A stretch of DNA of 50,021 nucleotides from a virus, in the IMG/VR virus record IMGVR_UViG_3300031687_000022, positions 1 through 50,021 of that record. One strand, 5' to 3'. This document shows positions 18,313 to 27,791 of the stretch, in pieces; position 1 is the first letter of the stretch, and each line of letters starts with the position of its first letter. A program made the position numbers and the translations under genes. Under the pieces are notes generated by a model. The model saw only the letters and a program-made list of their open reading frames with translations. It searched no databases and had not been told where the DNA came from.

Positions 18313-21300
18313 ATGTCAAAATCAATTAGAATACGAACGGAACCCGGTGTCGATACAAACATAAAGGTTAATATCGAGCAGGATTTCGATACTTTAGACA
18401 TTTTATCTCTTAAGATGACTCAGACTGAAGCCTACACTAGTTTATGTGCGGATTTCGGAGTGGTTGTGGGTAGAGTTTTTACCAACGGAGGGTATGGTAT
18501 CCCAAATGCAAGAGTTTCTATTTTTGTACCAATTGAGGACTTAGACGAGGACAATCCAGTTATTAATGAGATTTATCCTTATAAGACAATATCGTCTCGT
18601 AATGAGGAAGGATATCGATATAACCTACTACCAAAAACAAAACAACATTCAGGGCACACACCAACAGGTACTTTCCCCTCTAAATTAGAGGTTCTTACGG
18701 AAGACCGTGTATTGGAAGTGTATGAAAAATATTACAAATATAGTGCGAAGACTAATGACTCAGGTGACTTTATGTTATTTGGGGTTCCATTAGGTTCCCA
18801 CACATTACATTACGACTTAGATTTATCTGATATTGGTTCGCAATCTTTAGTTCCTTACGATTTCGTATATGAAGGGGTGTCTCCTGAAAAATTCGAAAAT
18901 GCGTATACGTTTATGTCGTCCGATAATTTAGATGGATTACCACAGGTGGTATCTACACAAAAAACTATTAATGTTGAGCCTTTTTGGGGTAACCCAGAAT
19001 TGTGTCAAATAGGTATTACTCGTTCAGATTTCGATTTGAAGGAGAGAGGAGTGAGGATTGACCCATACTCGATAATGATGGGTGGAACGTTTACCGATTC
19101 AGGTAAAGACGCGATTACCGTTCGATGTAATGTCGATAATCAAATGGGGGAGAAATGTAGGTTGACGACATTTAAGGGGGATATTGAGAGTATTCGATTT
19201 TCAGGTGAATATGAAACTAATGATGAAGGTAAGGTTGACCTGTCTAGACCAATTTTAGAGTCGTTAAAAATTGACTCCCAAATTGACGAGAATGGGGTAT
19301 TCTTTTATAGAGTACCGATGAACCTAAAATACATCACTACCGACGAATTTGGGTATATCGTGGAGTCTAAAGACCCCGATATTGGAATACCAACACAAGG
19401 GAATTATAGGTTTAGGTTTAGTCTTAACGAGGACACTGGAGCTAAAAACTCCTTTACTGGTAAATATTTGGTACCGAATGTTAGGGAGTACCACATTAAT
19501 GACGGGGAGTTTTTTGGTAATTATAATACTATAGACTCTAAATCATATGCGTTCTCAACGGTATTGGACGATTATCCAACGCAGGCACATTCGGAAATAT
19601 CGGGGACTAGTCAAAGTGCATTGAACAATGGACAGGCTGGGGTACCTCAGGACTATTTTTATCAGTTTAGGTATTCTAGGGTGTATAGTGCATCTAGTTT
19701 TTTAAATCGTTATGAGAAGAAATCATGGTTGGAACGTACATTTAATTTTTTGGTTAGGGATAGAAATGAATCGTTTATAGGGATAAAGGAGATATGGCCA
19801 TCTGAGAAAGACGATTGTGCGACTACAAATAATTACTTCCCAATTAATGACGCAGTTAGGAATCATAGGTTTAATTTTTTCATATTAACAATAATAAGTT
19901 TTATTGAGTATATTGGACTAAGAATCCAACTTTTCTTTAAGGAAATAACCACGCAGATTCTTTTTGCAATCGCCGATATATTATCAAATACGGGGGTGTC
20001 AAACAAGGCGGCGGCTAAGATGTTTAGAAGAGCCAAGGAGTTCCAATTTCGTAATATTTTTAAGTTACAATTAATAACCTACCCTGATTGTTATGATTGT
20101 GAGGAGGATAACGAGGAAAATGAGACCGAAACTAATGTGGTTGCGATGTCTCAATTAGAGATAGACGATTTCGCCAATAATAACTCACCAATTTTTGTGG
20201 ATAAAATTTTCTTAGAGAAATATATGGTTGCGAGTGATAATTGTGCTGAGTATGTAATTACTAATAATACTGGGTCTCAGATTTCGGTATCATATAATGA
20301 TTGTGGTGGGGTGTTAACCGTACTTACCATTAATAGTGGTAGTACGAACGGCTCGGTCAAAGGTGAGGAAAATCAGACCAGTACGTTCCAGTCGGCATCA
20401 TTAACGGTTGATAGTAGTACGGTTTTAAATGACGCGTCGTCCTTTAACCCTGACGATGATTTATACATACCAAGTAATGTAATTGCGGTCCCAACGGGAA
20501 CTAACACACCAAATAATGGGTCTAATTTATTTATGACGTATATTATTGGGATTGATGTTTTAGGTTCAGGGATACAATATTTTGGTGGGGGTATAGGTCA
20601 ACAATATGATATAATATATGATGAGGATACTACGACGTGGAAATTAAGTGGGGTTTATGGGTTAATAAATCAGGGGATAAGTTCGGCGTTTAACACTCCG
20701 TTGGATTCAACACAAAATGGTACGTGTCACATAAATCAAGGTGAGATAAAGATAAAGGAAATTTATAAAGTGGCCGACATTCTAATTGAGGATGTAATTT
20801 TTACTGAGGTTGAAAGTGGTTGTTCGAAGTATGATTTTATTATTGAGGATGAAGCTGGCCGAAACGGAGACATGAAATTACGACCATTTGAGGGTCCACT
20901 ACAAGAAAAAAACGGGAATCCATTATTGACATATGCCAGTGCTAGGGATTATTTATTATCTAACCAGCCGATGTCTGGTCTTCCGTGGAATGTAGGTTAC
21001 CAAACGTGGGCTCAATACAAATTAACTACTTCAGATGAATATACGAACAAGATAACCGGTGAAGGTGAGGGGGAGTGTGATGATAGACCGGAGTATAATG
21101 TTCTTGCGGTGGTTTCGGAACACAATAAAAGATTCACGTCGTCGATAAACAGTAATGATTTTAAAAATAATACACCACACTGTATAATTAATGGTAGATA
21201 TTATGGTGAGGTAAAGAAGAAGGGTCCTTACTATACAGATAATAGTTTAACAAAAGATGGTACGTTATCTGGGTTTTCAGAGTTTAGAGATGGGGTTTTT

Positions 21301-22581
21301 ACTATCGTCCCATTGGCAGGTAGAAATGGTGAGTTATTAAACACATATAGAAGACGAAAACTTTTTGGGAAGTTAATGTGTGGTGGTGTAATATCATACA
21401 CGTTTTCAAACTCGTGGATAAACGGAGCTTTATATTTTTTCCAGTTCGTTAAAAAGGGGGGTAATAAATGGTGTAAAGATTGTCTATATAAGAAAGTTGA
21501 CGAGACAGGGACACATTACTACTATAGGTCCACGCCATATTCTGAGGACTTTAAAGAAGGTGAAACACAATACAACTACACTAATGATGGAAGTGAGATA
21601 GGGGTTAATAGTGAATTAACTGACGAATACGATAATAAGAGAAGTGGGTTTCATGGGGTGAGGAAAATCTTCAATACTAATGGTATGTCTGGACTTCAGG
21701 GGTCTCAGGTGGAAATCAATTTCCCGACTACGGTCGTGGATTTAGGTCCTAGAAATACGTGGTTAAATGAAATCACTACGGACGCTGAGTTAGACCCAAA
21801 CTGTTCGATTTCTAGAAGTATCGGTTCAACCTCATATAAGGGGGTTGACGATTTAATGGAGTATATTATACAATCTAAAGAAATTAAGGAGAGGGGTAGG
21901 TTAGATGTACAGGATTTATTTGATTCTCGAAAGGGTAGTATTGATGGGGATATCGCGCAATTACTTAATTTTAATACTCAAACGGGTATTTACCCATTTG
22001 AAAATGAGGAATTAGATTCTCCTTATATGTCACTTTATTCAAGTACTTTCGACAGTAAAGGACCTATAGGATTGAAGTTTTTCTACTCTGAAGATGACCC
22101 AGATACTGTAGAGTTAGAGCAGTCAGGTGTTTTGGTTAGGTCGTGTTTAAACGAACCGGGTAGGTTAGGTGATACATCTCAAAGAGTACCATATTTTATG
22201 TGGAATACAAAGGGTCATGGTTTTGGGGAGTTTCCTACTTGGGGAACTGATAATGGGAGTGATTATGGTGAGAAGCAAGATTATATGAGGAGTATGGTCT
22301 TCAATCAAAGAATACAACAATTCAAGGCGAATCTGAATGAAGATTTAAATTATGATACGTCGGATAATGAGTATTTTAAGCCGTACCTATTACCGCCAAT
22401 TGTTGACTGTATCGAGATTGATGCGGTAAAATTAAAGGCAAATGATAATTACAAAGAATATACGGTGGATGGGGAACCAACCCACATAATGGAGATTGGG
22501 GTACCATTTCACTACCATTTAGGGTTGAGAAAAGGTAAGACCTCTTACGATAAATTTGTTGAAAATTACGGACCAAAATAA
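18313..22581 (+). CDS. Large baseplate/tail structural protein, 1422 aa
   Basis: The position after gp25 and gp6 is where T4 carries its large wedge proteins, so a wedge or peripheral baseplate role is inferred. Near the N-terminus (about residues 49-73) VVVGRVFTNGGYGIPNARVS, followed around 145-165 by TNDSGDFMLFGVPLGSHTL, has the look of a carboxypeptidase-regulatory-like beta sandwich split by an insertion. A strongly hydrophobic stretch around 520-560 (FFILTIISFIEYIGLRIQLF, then ILFAIADIL) is unusual for a soluble baseplate protein and could contact membrane. A Cys/acid cluster CYDCEEDNEENE lies near 598. The middle (about 650-900) is Gly/Ser/Thr/Asn-rich beta sequence. No enzymatic motif is seen. 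The family name is not recognised; a gp7-like role is possible but unproven. Confidence 0.6.
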   Translation: MSKSIRIRTEPGVDTNIKVNIEQDFDTLDILSLKMTQTEAYTSLCADFGVVVGRVFTNGGYGIPNARVSIFVPIEDLDEDNPVINEIYPYKTISSRNEEGYRYNLLPKTKQHSGHTPTGTFPSKLEVLTEDRVLEVYEKYYKYSAKTNDSGDFMLFGVPLGSHTLHYDLDLSDIGSQSLVPYDFVYEGVSPEKFENAYTFMSSDNLDGLPQVVSTQKTINVEPFWGNPELCQIGITRSDFDLKERGVRIDPYSIMMGGTFTDSGKDAITVRCNVDNQMGEKCRLTTFKGDIESIRFSGEYETNDEGKVDLSRPILESLKIDSQIDENGVFFYRVPMNLKYITTDEFGYIVESKDPDIGIPTQGNYRFRFSLNEDTGAKNSFTGKYLVPNVREYHINDGEFFGNYNTIDSKSYAFSTVLDDYPTQAHSEISGTSQSALNNGQAGVPQDYFYQFRYSRVYSASSFLNRYEKKSWLERTFNFLVRDRNESFIGIKEIWPSEKDDCATTNNYFPINDAVRNHRFNFFILTIISFIEYIGLRIQLFFKEITTQILFAIADILSNTGVSNKAAAKMFRRAKEFQFRNIFKLQLITYPDCYDCEEDNEENETETNVVAMSQLEIDDFANNNSPIFVDKIFLEKYMVASDNCAEYVITNNTGSQISVSYNDCGGVLTVLTINSGSTNGSVKGEENQTSTFQSASLTVDSSTVLNDASSFNPDDDLYIPSNVIAVPTGTNTPNNGSNLFMTYIIGIDVLGSGIQYFGGGIGQQYDIIYDEDTTTWKLSGVYGLINQGISSAFNTPLDSTQNGTCHINQGEIKIKEIYKVADILIEDVIFTEVESGCSKYDFIIEDEAGRNGDMKLRPFEGPLQEKNGNPLLTYASARDYLLSNQPMSGLPWNVGYQTWAQYKLTTSDEYTNKITGEGEGECDDRPEYNVLAVVSEHNKRFTSSINSNDFKNNTPHCIINGRYYGEVKKKGPYYTDNSLTKDGTLSGFSEFRDGVFTIVPLAGRNGELLNTYRRRKLFGKLMCGGVISYTFSNSWINGALYFFQFVKKGGNKWCKDCLYKKVDETGTHYYYRSTPYSEDFKEGETQYNYTNDGSEIGVNSELTDEYDNKRSGFHGVRKIFNTNGMSGLQGSQVEINFPTTVVDLGPRNTWLNEITTDAELDPNCSISRSIGSTSYKGVDDLMEYIIQSKEIKERGRLDVQDLFDSRKGSIDGDIAQLLNFNTQTGIYPFENEELDSPYMSLYSSTFDSKGPIGLKFFYSEDDPDTVELEQSGVLVRSCLNEPGRLGDTSQRVPYFMWNTKGHGFGEFPTWGTDNGSDYGEKQDYMRSMVFNQRIQQFKANLNEDLNYDTSDNEYFKPYLLPPIVDCIEIDAVKLKANDNYKEYTVDGEPTHIMEIGVPFHYHLGLRKGKTSYDKFVENYGPK

Positions 22582-22582
22582 T

Positions 22583-23275
22583 ATGTGGATAAAAGACATC
22601 TTTAGTAGAAGAACCCCGAGTCATTTGATTATGTATTTTTTATATAAGAATGAGGAAAAAAAATTATACAAATTTTTATCCAAAATCACTCATAGTATTA
22701 TTGGTTCTACGAGCGACATTGACGGGATAGTTAATAAGGTTAGACTTTTCATTAGGGATAATGAGGGATTAAAACTTAAACAAATAAATCTAACTAGTTA
22801 TGGTACCGGGTATAATTTAATTGAGGGGTTAACTAAGGAGGAAACTATTAGGGTGTTAGATGAGTTAATGCCGATAATGACAAAAGATACGAATATTATG
22901 TTTACCACCTGTTATAGTGGTACGACACTCAGTAAGATTACGGAATTATCTGAACATTATAGTGGGATGGCTATTTATGGTATGAAAAGTAATTATGGGT
23001 TAACTGCTAAAATGAATAGATGTTCATGTAAAAAGGGGGGGTATAGTCAAGCGACGATTAAGGATATACCAGAAAGTAAGTATGGGTTATCACACGATGA
23101 GGTGATGGTGGTAAATACGATTAGGAGAGATGAGAACGAATTAATAAATTGGGAAAGGTGTGGGATGTCATACGTCTATAATGAAAAAATGATGAGTGAG
23201 GGGATTTGTGAAGAAACCCCACAACCATATACACTAATGAGGTCAATAATTAATTACATATTCAATATACGATAA
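22583..23275 (+). CDS. Unknown protein with caspase-fold-like motif
   Basis: I chose ATG 22583, which begins one base after the previous stop; the upstream in-frame TTG lies within that gene. It encodes 230 aa. Residues about 75-135 run LKQINLTSYGTGYNLIEG, then a helix, then TNIMFTTCYSGTTLS and later GMAIYGMKSNYG. This resembles the central sheet of caspase/gingipain-type proteins, where a strand ending in His-Gly is followed by a strand ending in a Cys (typically DACYSG). Here TTCYSG keeps the Cys-x-S-G, but SYGTG replaces the His-Gly. Activity is therefore doubtful unless another residue serves. It is embedded between large baseplate genes with 1-nt spacing, so a virion or assembly role is likely. 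The resemblance is by eye only. Confidence 0.45.
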   Translation: MWIKDIFSRRTPSHLIMYFLYKNEEKKLYKFLSKITHSIIGSTSDIDGIVNKVRLFIRDNEGLKLKQINLTSYGTGYNLIEGLTKEETIRVLDELMPIMTKDTNIMFTTCYSGTTLSKITELSEHYSGMAIYGMKSNYGLTAKMNRCSCKKGGYSQATIKDIPESKYGLSHDEVMVVNTIRRDENELINWERCGMSYVYNEKMMSEGICEETPQPYTLMRSIINYIFNIR

Positions 23276-25002
23276 TGTCAGATAAAAAAATAATATTACC
23301 CCAACTGAGGTTTAAGGGGTCAGAAGAAACCGATTTAAACCTTAAGATTGAGTTAGGTCAGGATTCTAGACATATTGTCGAAGGGGATAGGACGGTCCTA
23401 TTAGACCAATCGGAACAATACGACCGAGAGAGACAGAAATCCGAGAAGTATCGTTTAACAGGGGTTATTAGACCCATTTTTAAGAATTTAACAGACATAA
23501 CCACTAATAACATTGACATATTATCTGAGATGTTTTTTAATAGTGGTAAGATTGATGGGATTATAAATGATACCAACGCAAATACCCCGGCAGACTTGAA
23601 TTTGAGTCAAATGGTTGGAAAACTTTCATATGACGAATTTGACTTCATCCGAAAAGATTATGTAGGGAGTAATGACCCTAATAGTTTTGGGTTATATAAT
23701 AATGGGAGTGGATTTGGACCTGTCAACGCAGATAAGATAAATTGGAATGCGTACCTAACGTATCCTTTTAGTAAGTCAACTACAAATCTAACCGTTAATT
23801 CGGTTGAAATGGACGGGTTTCTAAATTTCAACTTAGGGAGTGGGTTACCAATTAAACTTATGACGTCAATAAGTGTTTCGAACCCATATTATGAGTTCTA
23901 CTCACCATTTAATCATGGATTAACTAGTGAAAGTTTCGTCAGTATTGGTGGGAATGTTTATTCCGTAGATTTTACCGGAAATGAAAAGTATCGGTCAGAC
24001 AATAATTATTTTTCTATCAGTGGTGGTCAAATAGTTAGTGGTGTTACGTTTACAGAGGGGGATGTTACAACATTTAAAAGGGTTGTTGAAAAAAACAATG
24101 AGATAGAATCAACTTCAGAGTATTATATATTACAACATAAGGTGTTAAGAACTCCGAAAAATTTTACATTATCTAAAAATGCGTTTGAATCTTCAATTTT
24201 TGAGGATGAGAGGAAGTTACCTAAGTATTTTGTTAGTAATGACATTAATCATGATAACTACGGTGTCCCTTCGTTTAATAATGACGGTAAGGTGGTGACG
24301 CAAGAGTTAGGGGATACGTATTTAGCGATATTAGATGATGAGATTGATGTTGATGGATTAGAGGACCATTTAAATCGACCAATTAGTAAGTTATATTTCA
24401 CGACACTATTTAAGAATAGTATGGGTATGTTCGGTAAACAACGTTTTGGGTTTAAAGAACAAATAGGTCTCGGGTCGGAAGAGTATATTATGGATATTGA
24501 TGGTGGTCTGTATGTCGTTGGAGATGATGGGGTAGTGACTAAAGATTTTGAGGTCGGAGATGTGATTGATGGTGGAATATATGAGTATAACCCATACGAT
24601 TTGGTTGACCGAGAGGTATCGATTCGTAAAAATAGGTTGGAATATAATTCAGATTTGTTTATGATAGACGAGGGTCCTAATTATTCTTATGATGTACATC
24701 ACGAATATAAGTTAAGAGAATTTTCTGACTATATTGAGGAGAGTGATACGAGTAATATCTATAACTTACCGAAATATGCGAACTACATAGAGAAGGAGAA
24801 AATATGGATATGGAGAGATTTATGGGGTAAAGGATACGTTAACCCTCAGGGGTTAGGTGTTGACAATCCATTCATTAATGGGTGTCATTATTTGAACAAA
24901 CAGATTAATTTATATATTAAGCCGGATACTATTGACGGTATCACAAATAACAGGGTAACTGACAATAGGGTTGACCCATTTTTAATTGATTATTGTGGGT
25001 AA
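23275..25002 (+). CDS. Tail/baseplate structural protein, 575 aa
   Basis: The start overlaps the previous stop (TAATG), so translation is coupled. The protein begins KKIILPQLRFKGSEETDLNLKIELG and has an N-terminal helical element (LTDITTNNIDILSEMFF). The middle is rich in beta-forming and aromatic residues (SISVSNPYYEFYSPFNHGL, about 200-220), and the C-terminus ends VDPFLIDYCG. No enzyme motif and no known family are seen. Position in the operon and composition fit a baseplate or tail component. The next gene overlaps its 3' end. The single operon from 18313 through 26844 suggests that these proteins assemble together. Confidence 0.55.
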   Translation: MSDKKIILPQLRFKGSEETDLNLKIELGQDSRHIVEGDRTVLLDQSEQYDRERQKSEKYRLTGVIRPIFKNLTDITTNNIDILSEMFFNSGKIDGIINDTNANTPADLNLSQMVGKLSYDEFDFIRKDYVGSNDPNSFGLYNNGSGFGPVNADKINWNAYLTYPFSKSTTNLTVNSVEMDGFLNFNLGSGLPIKLMTSISVSNPYYEFYSPFNHGLTSESFVSIGGNVYSVDFTGNEKYRSDNNYFSISGGQIVSGVTFTEGDVTTFKRVVEKNNEIESTSEYYILQHKVLRTPKNFTLSKNAFESSIFEDERKLPKYFVSNDINHDNYGVPSFNNDGKVVTQELGDTYLAILDDEIDVDGLEDHLNRPISKLYFTTLFKNSMGMFGKQRFGFKEQIGLGSEEYIMDIDGGLYVVGDDGVVTKDFEVGDVIDGGIYEYNPYDLVDREVSIRKNRLEYNSDLFMIDEGPNYSYDVHHEYKLREFSDYIEESDTSNIYNLPKYANYIEKEKIWIWRDLWGKGYVNPQGLGVDNPFINGCHYLNKQINLYIKPDTIDGITNNRVTDNRVDPFLIDYCG

Positions 25003-25888
25003 AATTAAAATAAGAAAAGGAGAGACGTTAAACATACCAATTGAGTTAAGTCAACAATTTGACATTACAGGTCAGGAAGATTTAATCGAAAAGTATGAGG
25101 ATGATGTAATGCAAGAAATCATAAACCCGATTAAGGATTATGAGGTTGCTAAGTTCATACACGAACCAAATGAGTATGGAATGAATAACCTTTATATGGT
25201 TATGACATTTAAGAATGGTGAGAATTCGTGGATTGATGAATACGAACCTCAGGGGTTTACCGAAATGGAATTATTCTCATTCACTAAAAATGTGAAGAAT
25301 AGTTTCTTTAAGTTGGACTTCTATGACACGCCAAATAGAGAACAACAAAAACAACAATTTACTAAAATAATACCAATGTATTTATCAAACCTTGCGGTGT
25401 ATGATAAAGATATGGACGGAATTGCGGATTACGAGGATGGTGATGTTGATGGGGTAAATATGGAGGGTACTGTTAGTGGGGACACTCAGGCCGACATTAT
25501 TAATTTATCGAATAGACTTAGTAGTATTATCACGCAAAGCACTGTAGGTTCATATATAGTACCAAACTTTTTCTCGAACATTTTCAAAAATAATGAGATT
25601 TCGGATATGTTTATTTTTAAGGATACTGACACTAAAAACGTAAACGAATTTTATTTTACGTGTCGTTTTTATAATGCGAAGGATGGTAATGTGGTTAGAA
25701 TGTTAAACGACCCTAAAGAAGACGGTGGGGTGAACCCTAGAGAGGACTTTTACTATAAAATGGTTATAAACCGGGAAGATAGGACATATATTATTTTAAC
25801 TCACAATGATGATTCGAATGTTTATACTGATAGAGTCGGACATAGTAGTGAGAATGGGCCGATACCGTTAATATTTTTTGAACAATAA
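24995..25888 (+). CDS. Tail protein with thrombospondin-type-3 calcium-binding segment
   Basis: There is no ATG near the start. A GTG at 24995 overlaps the upstream stop and gives MGKIKIRKGETLNIPIEL; a TTG at 24986 is an alternative that adds three residues. About 298 aa. At roughly residues 135-155 the sequence YDKDMDGIADYEDGDVDG has the D-x-D-x-D-G-I-x-D-x-x-D spacing of calcium-binding thrombospondin type 3 or dockerin-like loops. The rest is mixed helix and strand with no recognised family. Calcium could rigidify this tail component. The gene overlaps both neighbours, so it is translated from the same message. A structural role is inferred from context. Confidence 0.5.
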   Translation: MGKIKIRKGETLNIPIELSQQFDITGQEDLIEKYEDDVMQEIINPIKDYEVAKFIHEPNEYGMNNLYMVMTFKNGENSWIDEYEPQGFTEMELFSFTKNVKNSFFKLDFYDTPNREQQKQQFTKIIPMYLSNLAVYDKDMDGIADYEDGDVDGVNMEGTVSGDTQADIINLSNRLSSIITQSTVGSYIVPNFFSNIFKNNEISDMFIFKDTDTKNVNEFYFTCRFYNAKDGNVVRMLNDPKEDGGVNPREDFYYKMVINREDRTYIILTHNDDSNVYTDRVGHSSENGPIPLIFFEQ

Positions 25889-26844
25889 TGAAGAGAGTAA
25901 TTAAAAAATTAGAAACAGGTGACCATACGTTCCCAATCGTCTTAGAACAGACGGTGGATAATGTGGGATTATATACACCGACAGACGGAGGGATAGGACA
26001 ATTAGATACTATTTGTAATTTTGTCTTACTAACCAACGCGTTAAATACTACGGTAATACTTAAGGATGGTATGAATACCGATAAATATTCTTTCTTAAAA
26101 GGACTTACATATGTAATCTATTGGGGTGATGGGAATAGTGAGACGTTTAGTGTTGATGGGATATCCCACACACATACTTATGATGTTTCGGACACTACAT
26201 TACCGATTGAGGTAACCATGTTATTTACTACTCCGTGGGGTAACCATAGAGAGGTAAAGACAATTAACATTCCGTCAACGGATACGGTAATATTTAATCC
26301 GGCGATTAGAACCCCCGAGTTTTTAGGTTATGATACTAACGTTGTCACATACATTAACACTTCAGGTGTTATTATTTGTAATGGGGTTCAGAGTAGATTA
26401 ACTGAGATGAAAAAATATGGGACTTTTACATATACGACGAACATAACTGATTCTGAGGGTATGTTAGGAATCAAAGGAATATCTGAGATAACCGGGTCAA
26501 TTATTACATACTTTATTGATAGAATTAAATATATGGATGATAGCGATACTGGTAATACGACCATTAGTTTATACCCTGAGTTATTCACTAATGGTGATAT
26601 ATTTAATGGGGTTGAATATATTAATGAGATGTTAAATATTGAGATGGAACCTGTAGTACATCAAGAAGTTTTTCATGGGATAACTGGTGACATTGAAATA
26701 CAATCGGATATCTTTATAGAGAGAGGTAAACAAGCTCCCTTCGAGTTTTACTATAAAATGGGGGAAATTTCCAATATGAAAGAGTTGGAACAAAACGGAA
26801 ACAAGTTTTTTACTATCAACAATGATGATGATTTTAAACTATAA
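25888..26844 (+). CDS. Tail protein with PKD-like beta-sandwich domain
   Basis: The start codon overlaps the previous stop by one base. The protein is 318 aa. Residues about 70-110 contain YVIYWGDGNSETFSVDGISH followed by THTYDVSD. The WGDG...HTY pattern is characteristic of PKD domains, Ig-like beta sandwiches common on surface proteins. The N-terminus (MKRVIKKLETGDHTFPIVLE) and the C-terminal half (SIITYFIDRIKYMDD onward) are not recognised. It closes the translationally coupled series that began at 18313; a gap with a new TATTTATT motif follows. A role in baseplate periphery or fibre attachment is inferred. Confidence 0.5.
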   Translation: MKRVIKKLETGDHTFPIVLEQTVDNVGLYTPTDGGIGQLDTICNFVLLTNALNTTVILKDGMNTDKYSFLKGLTYVIYWGDGNSETFSVDGISHTHTYDVSDTTLPIEVTMLFTTPWGNHREVKTINIPSTDTVIFNPAIRTPEFLGYDTNVVTYINTSGVIICNGVQSRLTEMKKYGTFTYTTNITDSEGMLGIKGISEITGSIITYFIDRIKYMDDSDTGNTTISLYPELFTNGDIFNGVEYINEMLNIEMEPVVHQEVFHGITGDIEIQSDIFIERGKQAPFEFYYKMGEISNMKELEQNGNKFFTINNDDDFKL

Positions 26845-26858
26845 AATGACATAAACAC

Positions 26859-26866
26859 TATTTATT
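26859..26866 (+). promoter_or_regulatory. TATTTATT motif before the 302-aa tail gene
   Basis: Located 16 nt before ATG 26883 in the context CACTATTTATTAATATAATT. A closely similar but degenerate sequence (TACTATTTTTTAATATAATT) is found at 35401-35420 before another gene. Confidence 0.45.
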
Positions 26867-26882
26867 AATATAATTAAAACAA

Positions 26883-27791
26883 ATGGCTACAGGTAACTAC
26901 GGAATAAAAAGACCAGCGGATGTTTCACCTTCGGATGTTGAAGTGTTTTTACACTACACTGAAAATAGGGATGCGACTAACGTGCCCGTTTTTAAGAAAT
27001 TAAACTCAGGGGACATACTTTCACCTGTATTTCATAATTCGGAGACTGGGGGGACCTCAGGTACTGAATTATTAGGTGGTATGTATAATTTAACACTACA
27101 AAGTGATGAGTTTACGGACTTAGGGGTATATAACCTTTATTTAAGACCTAAACAGGTCAGAACCACAATTGTTGATTGTGGAGTATTACTAACATTACCT
27201 AATGTGAAAGGATTAATATTTGATATTTCAAATGTTGATGCTGAGGACAGGAGTAAGTTCGTAAATAATGGGTTAGTTGGTCACAGAATTGAGTATTTAG
27301 ACTCTAATGGGGCGAAAGTTAGTAACTTTTTCAGGATAATCACTAGTAGTTTTTACTGTGAACCTATAGTTGCTAATCTAACAAATACAAATCAAAAATC
27401 ATTAAGATATAGATATACGTCAAACCCGACTAGTTTATTGTTCTGTACTGTCACGCCGAGTTCGGCTCCGACTAATAATATAACTGCAATACCATTTATA
27501 GGGGAACCTAATCAGAATGTTGTTATCAGTAATACGTACTTCAATCCGCTACATATGGAGGTTGAAATGGTAGAGCACGATAATCAAACATTGGCATACG
27601 CTCTTTATGGGAACCAAACTAAGTCTATGGAGGACGGTATATATACTATTTACGATAAAGATAAGAACATATTTAAGCAATATAACTTATTCGAAATACG
27701 TGACGAAATTAATAATAAACTATACGAGGTACGTGAGGATAGAATTGATAATATCGATACTACCAAAGGGTTCGATGATATCACAGAATAA
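26883..27791 (+). CDS. Conserved-type tail/baseplate protein, 302 aa
   Basis: The sequence ATGNYGIKRPADVSPSDVEV, then LHYTENRD, LGGMYNLTL and LYLRPKQVRTTIVDCGVL looks like a well-folded baseplate or tail component. The C-terminal part (EIRDEINNKLYEVREDRID) is helical and may form a coiled coil. I cannot name a family with certainty. It starts a new unit behind a TATTTATT motif and overlaps the next, very large gene by one base (TAATG), so the two products are made together and probably interact. It is uniformly structural in composition, with no catalytic pattern. Confidence 0.5.
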   Translation: MATGNYGIKRPADVSPSDVEVFLHYTENRDATNVPVFKKLNSGDILSPVFHNSETGGTSGTELLGGMYNLTLQSDEFTDLGVYNLYLRPKQVRTTIVDCGVLLTLPNVKGLIFDISNVDAEDRSKFVNNGLVGHRIEYLDSNGAKVSNFFRIITSSFYCEPIVANLTNTNQKSLRYRYTSNPTSLLFCTVTPSSAPTNNITAIPFIGEPNQNVVISNTYFNPLHMEVEMVEHDNQTLAYALYGNQTKSMEDGIYTIYDKDKNIFKQYNLFEIRDEINNKLYEVREDRIDNIDTTKGFDDITE

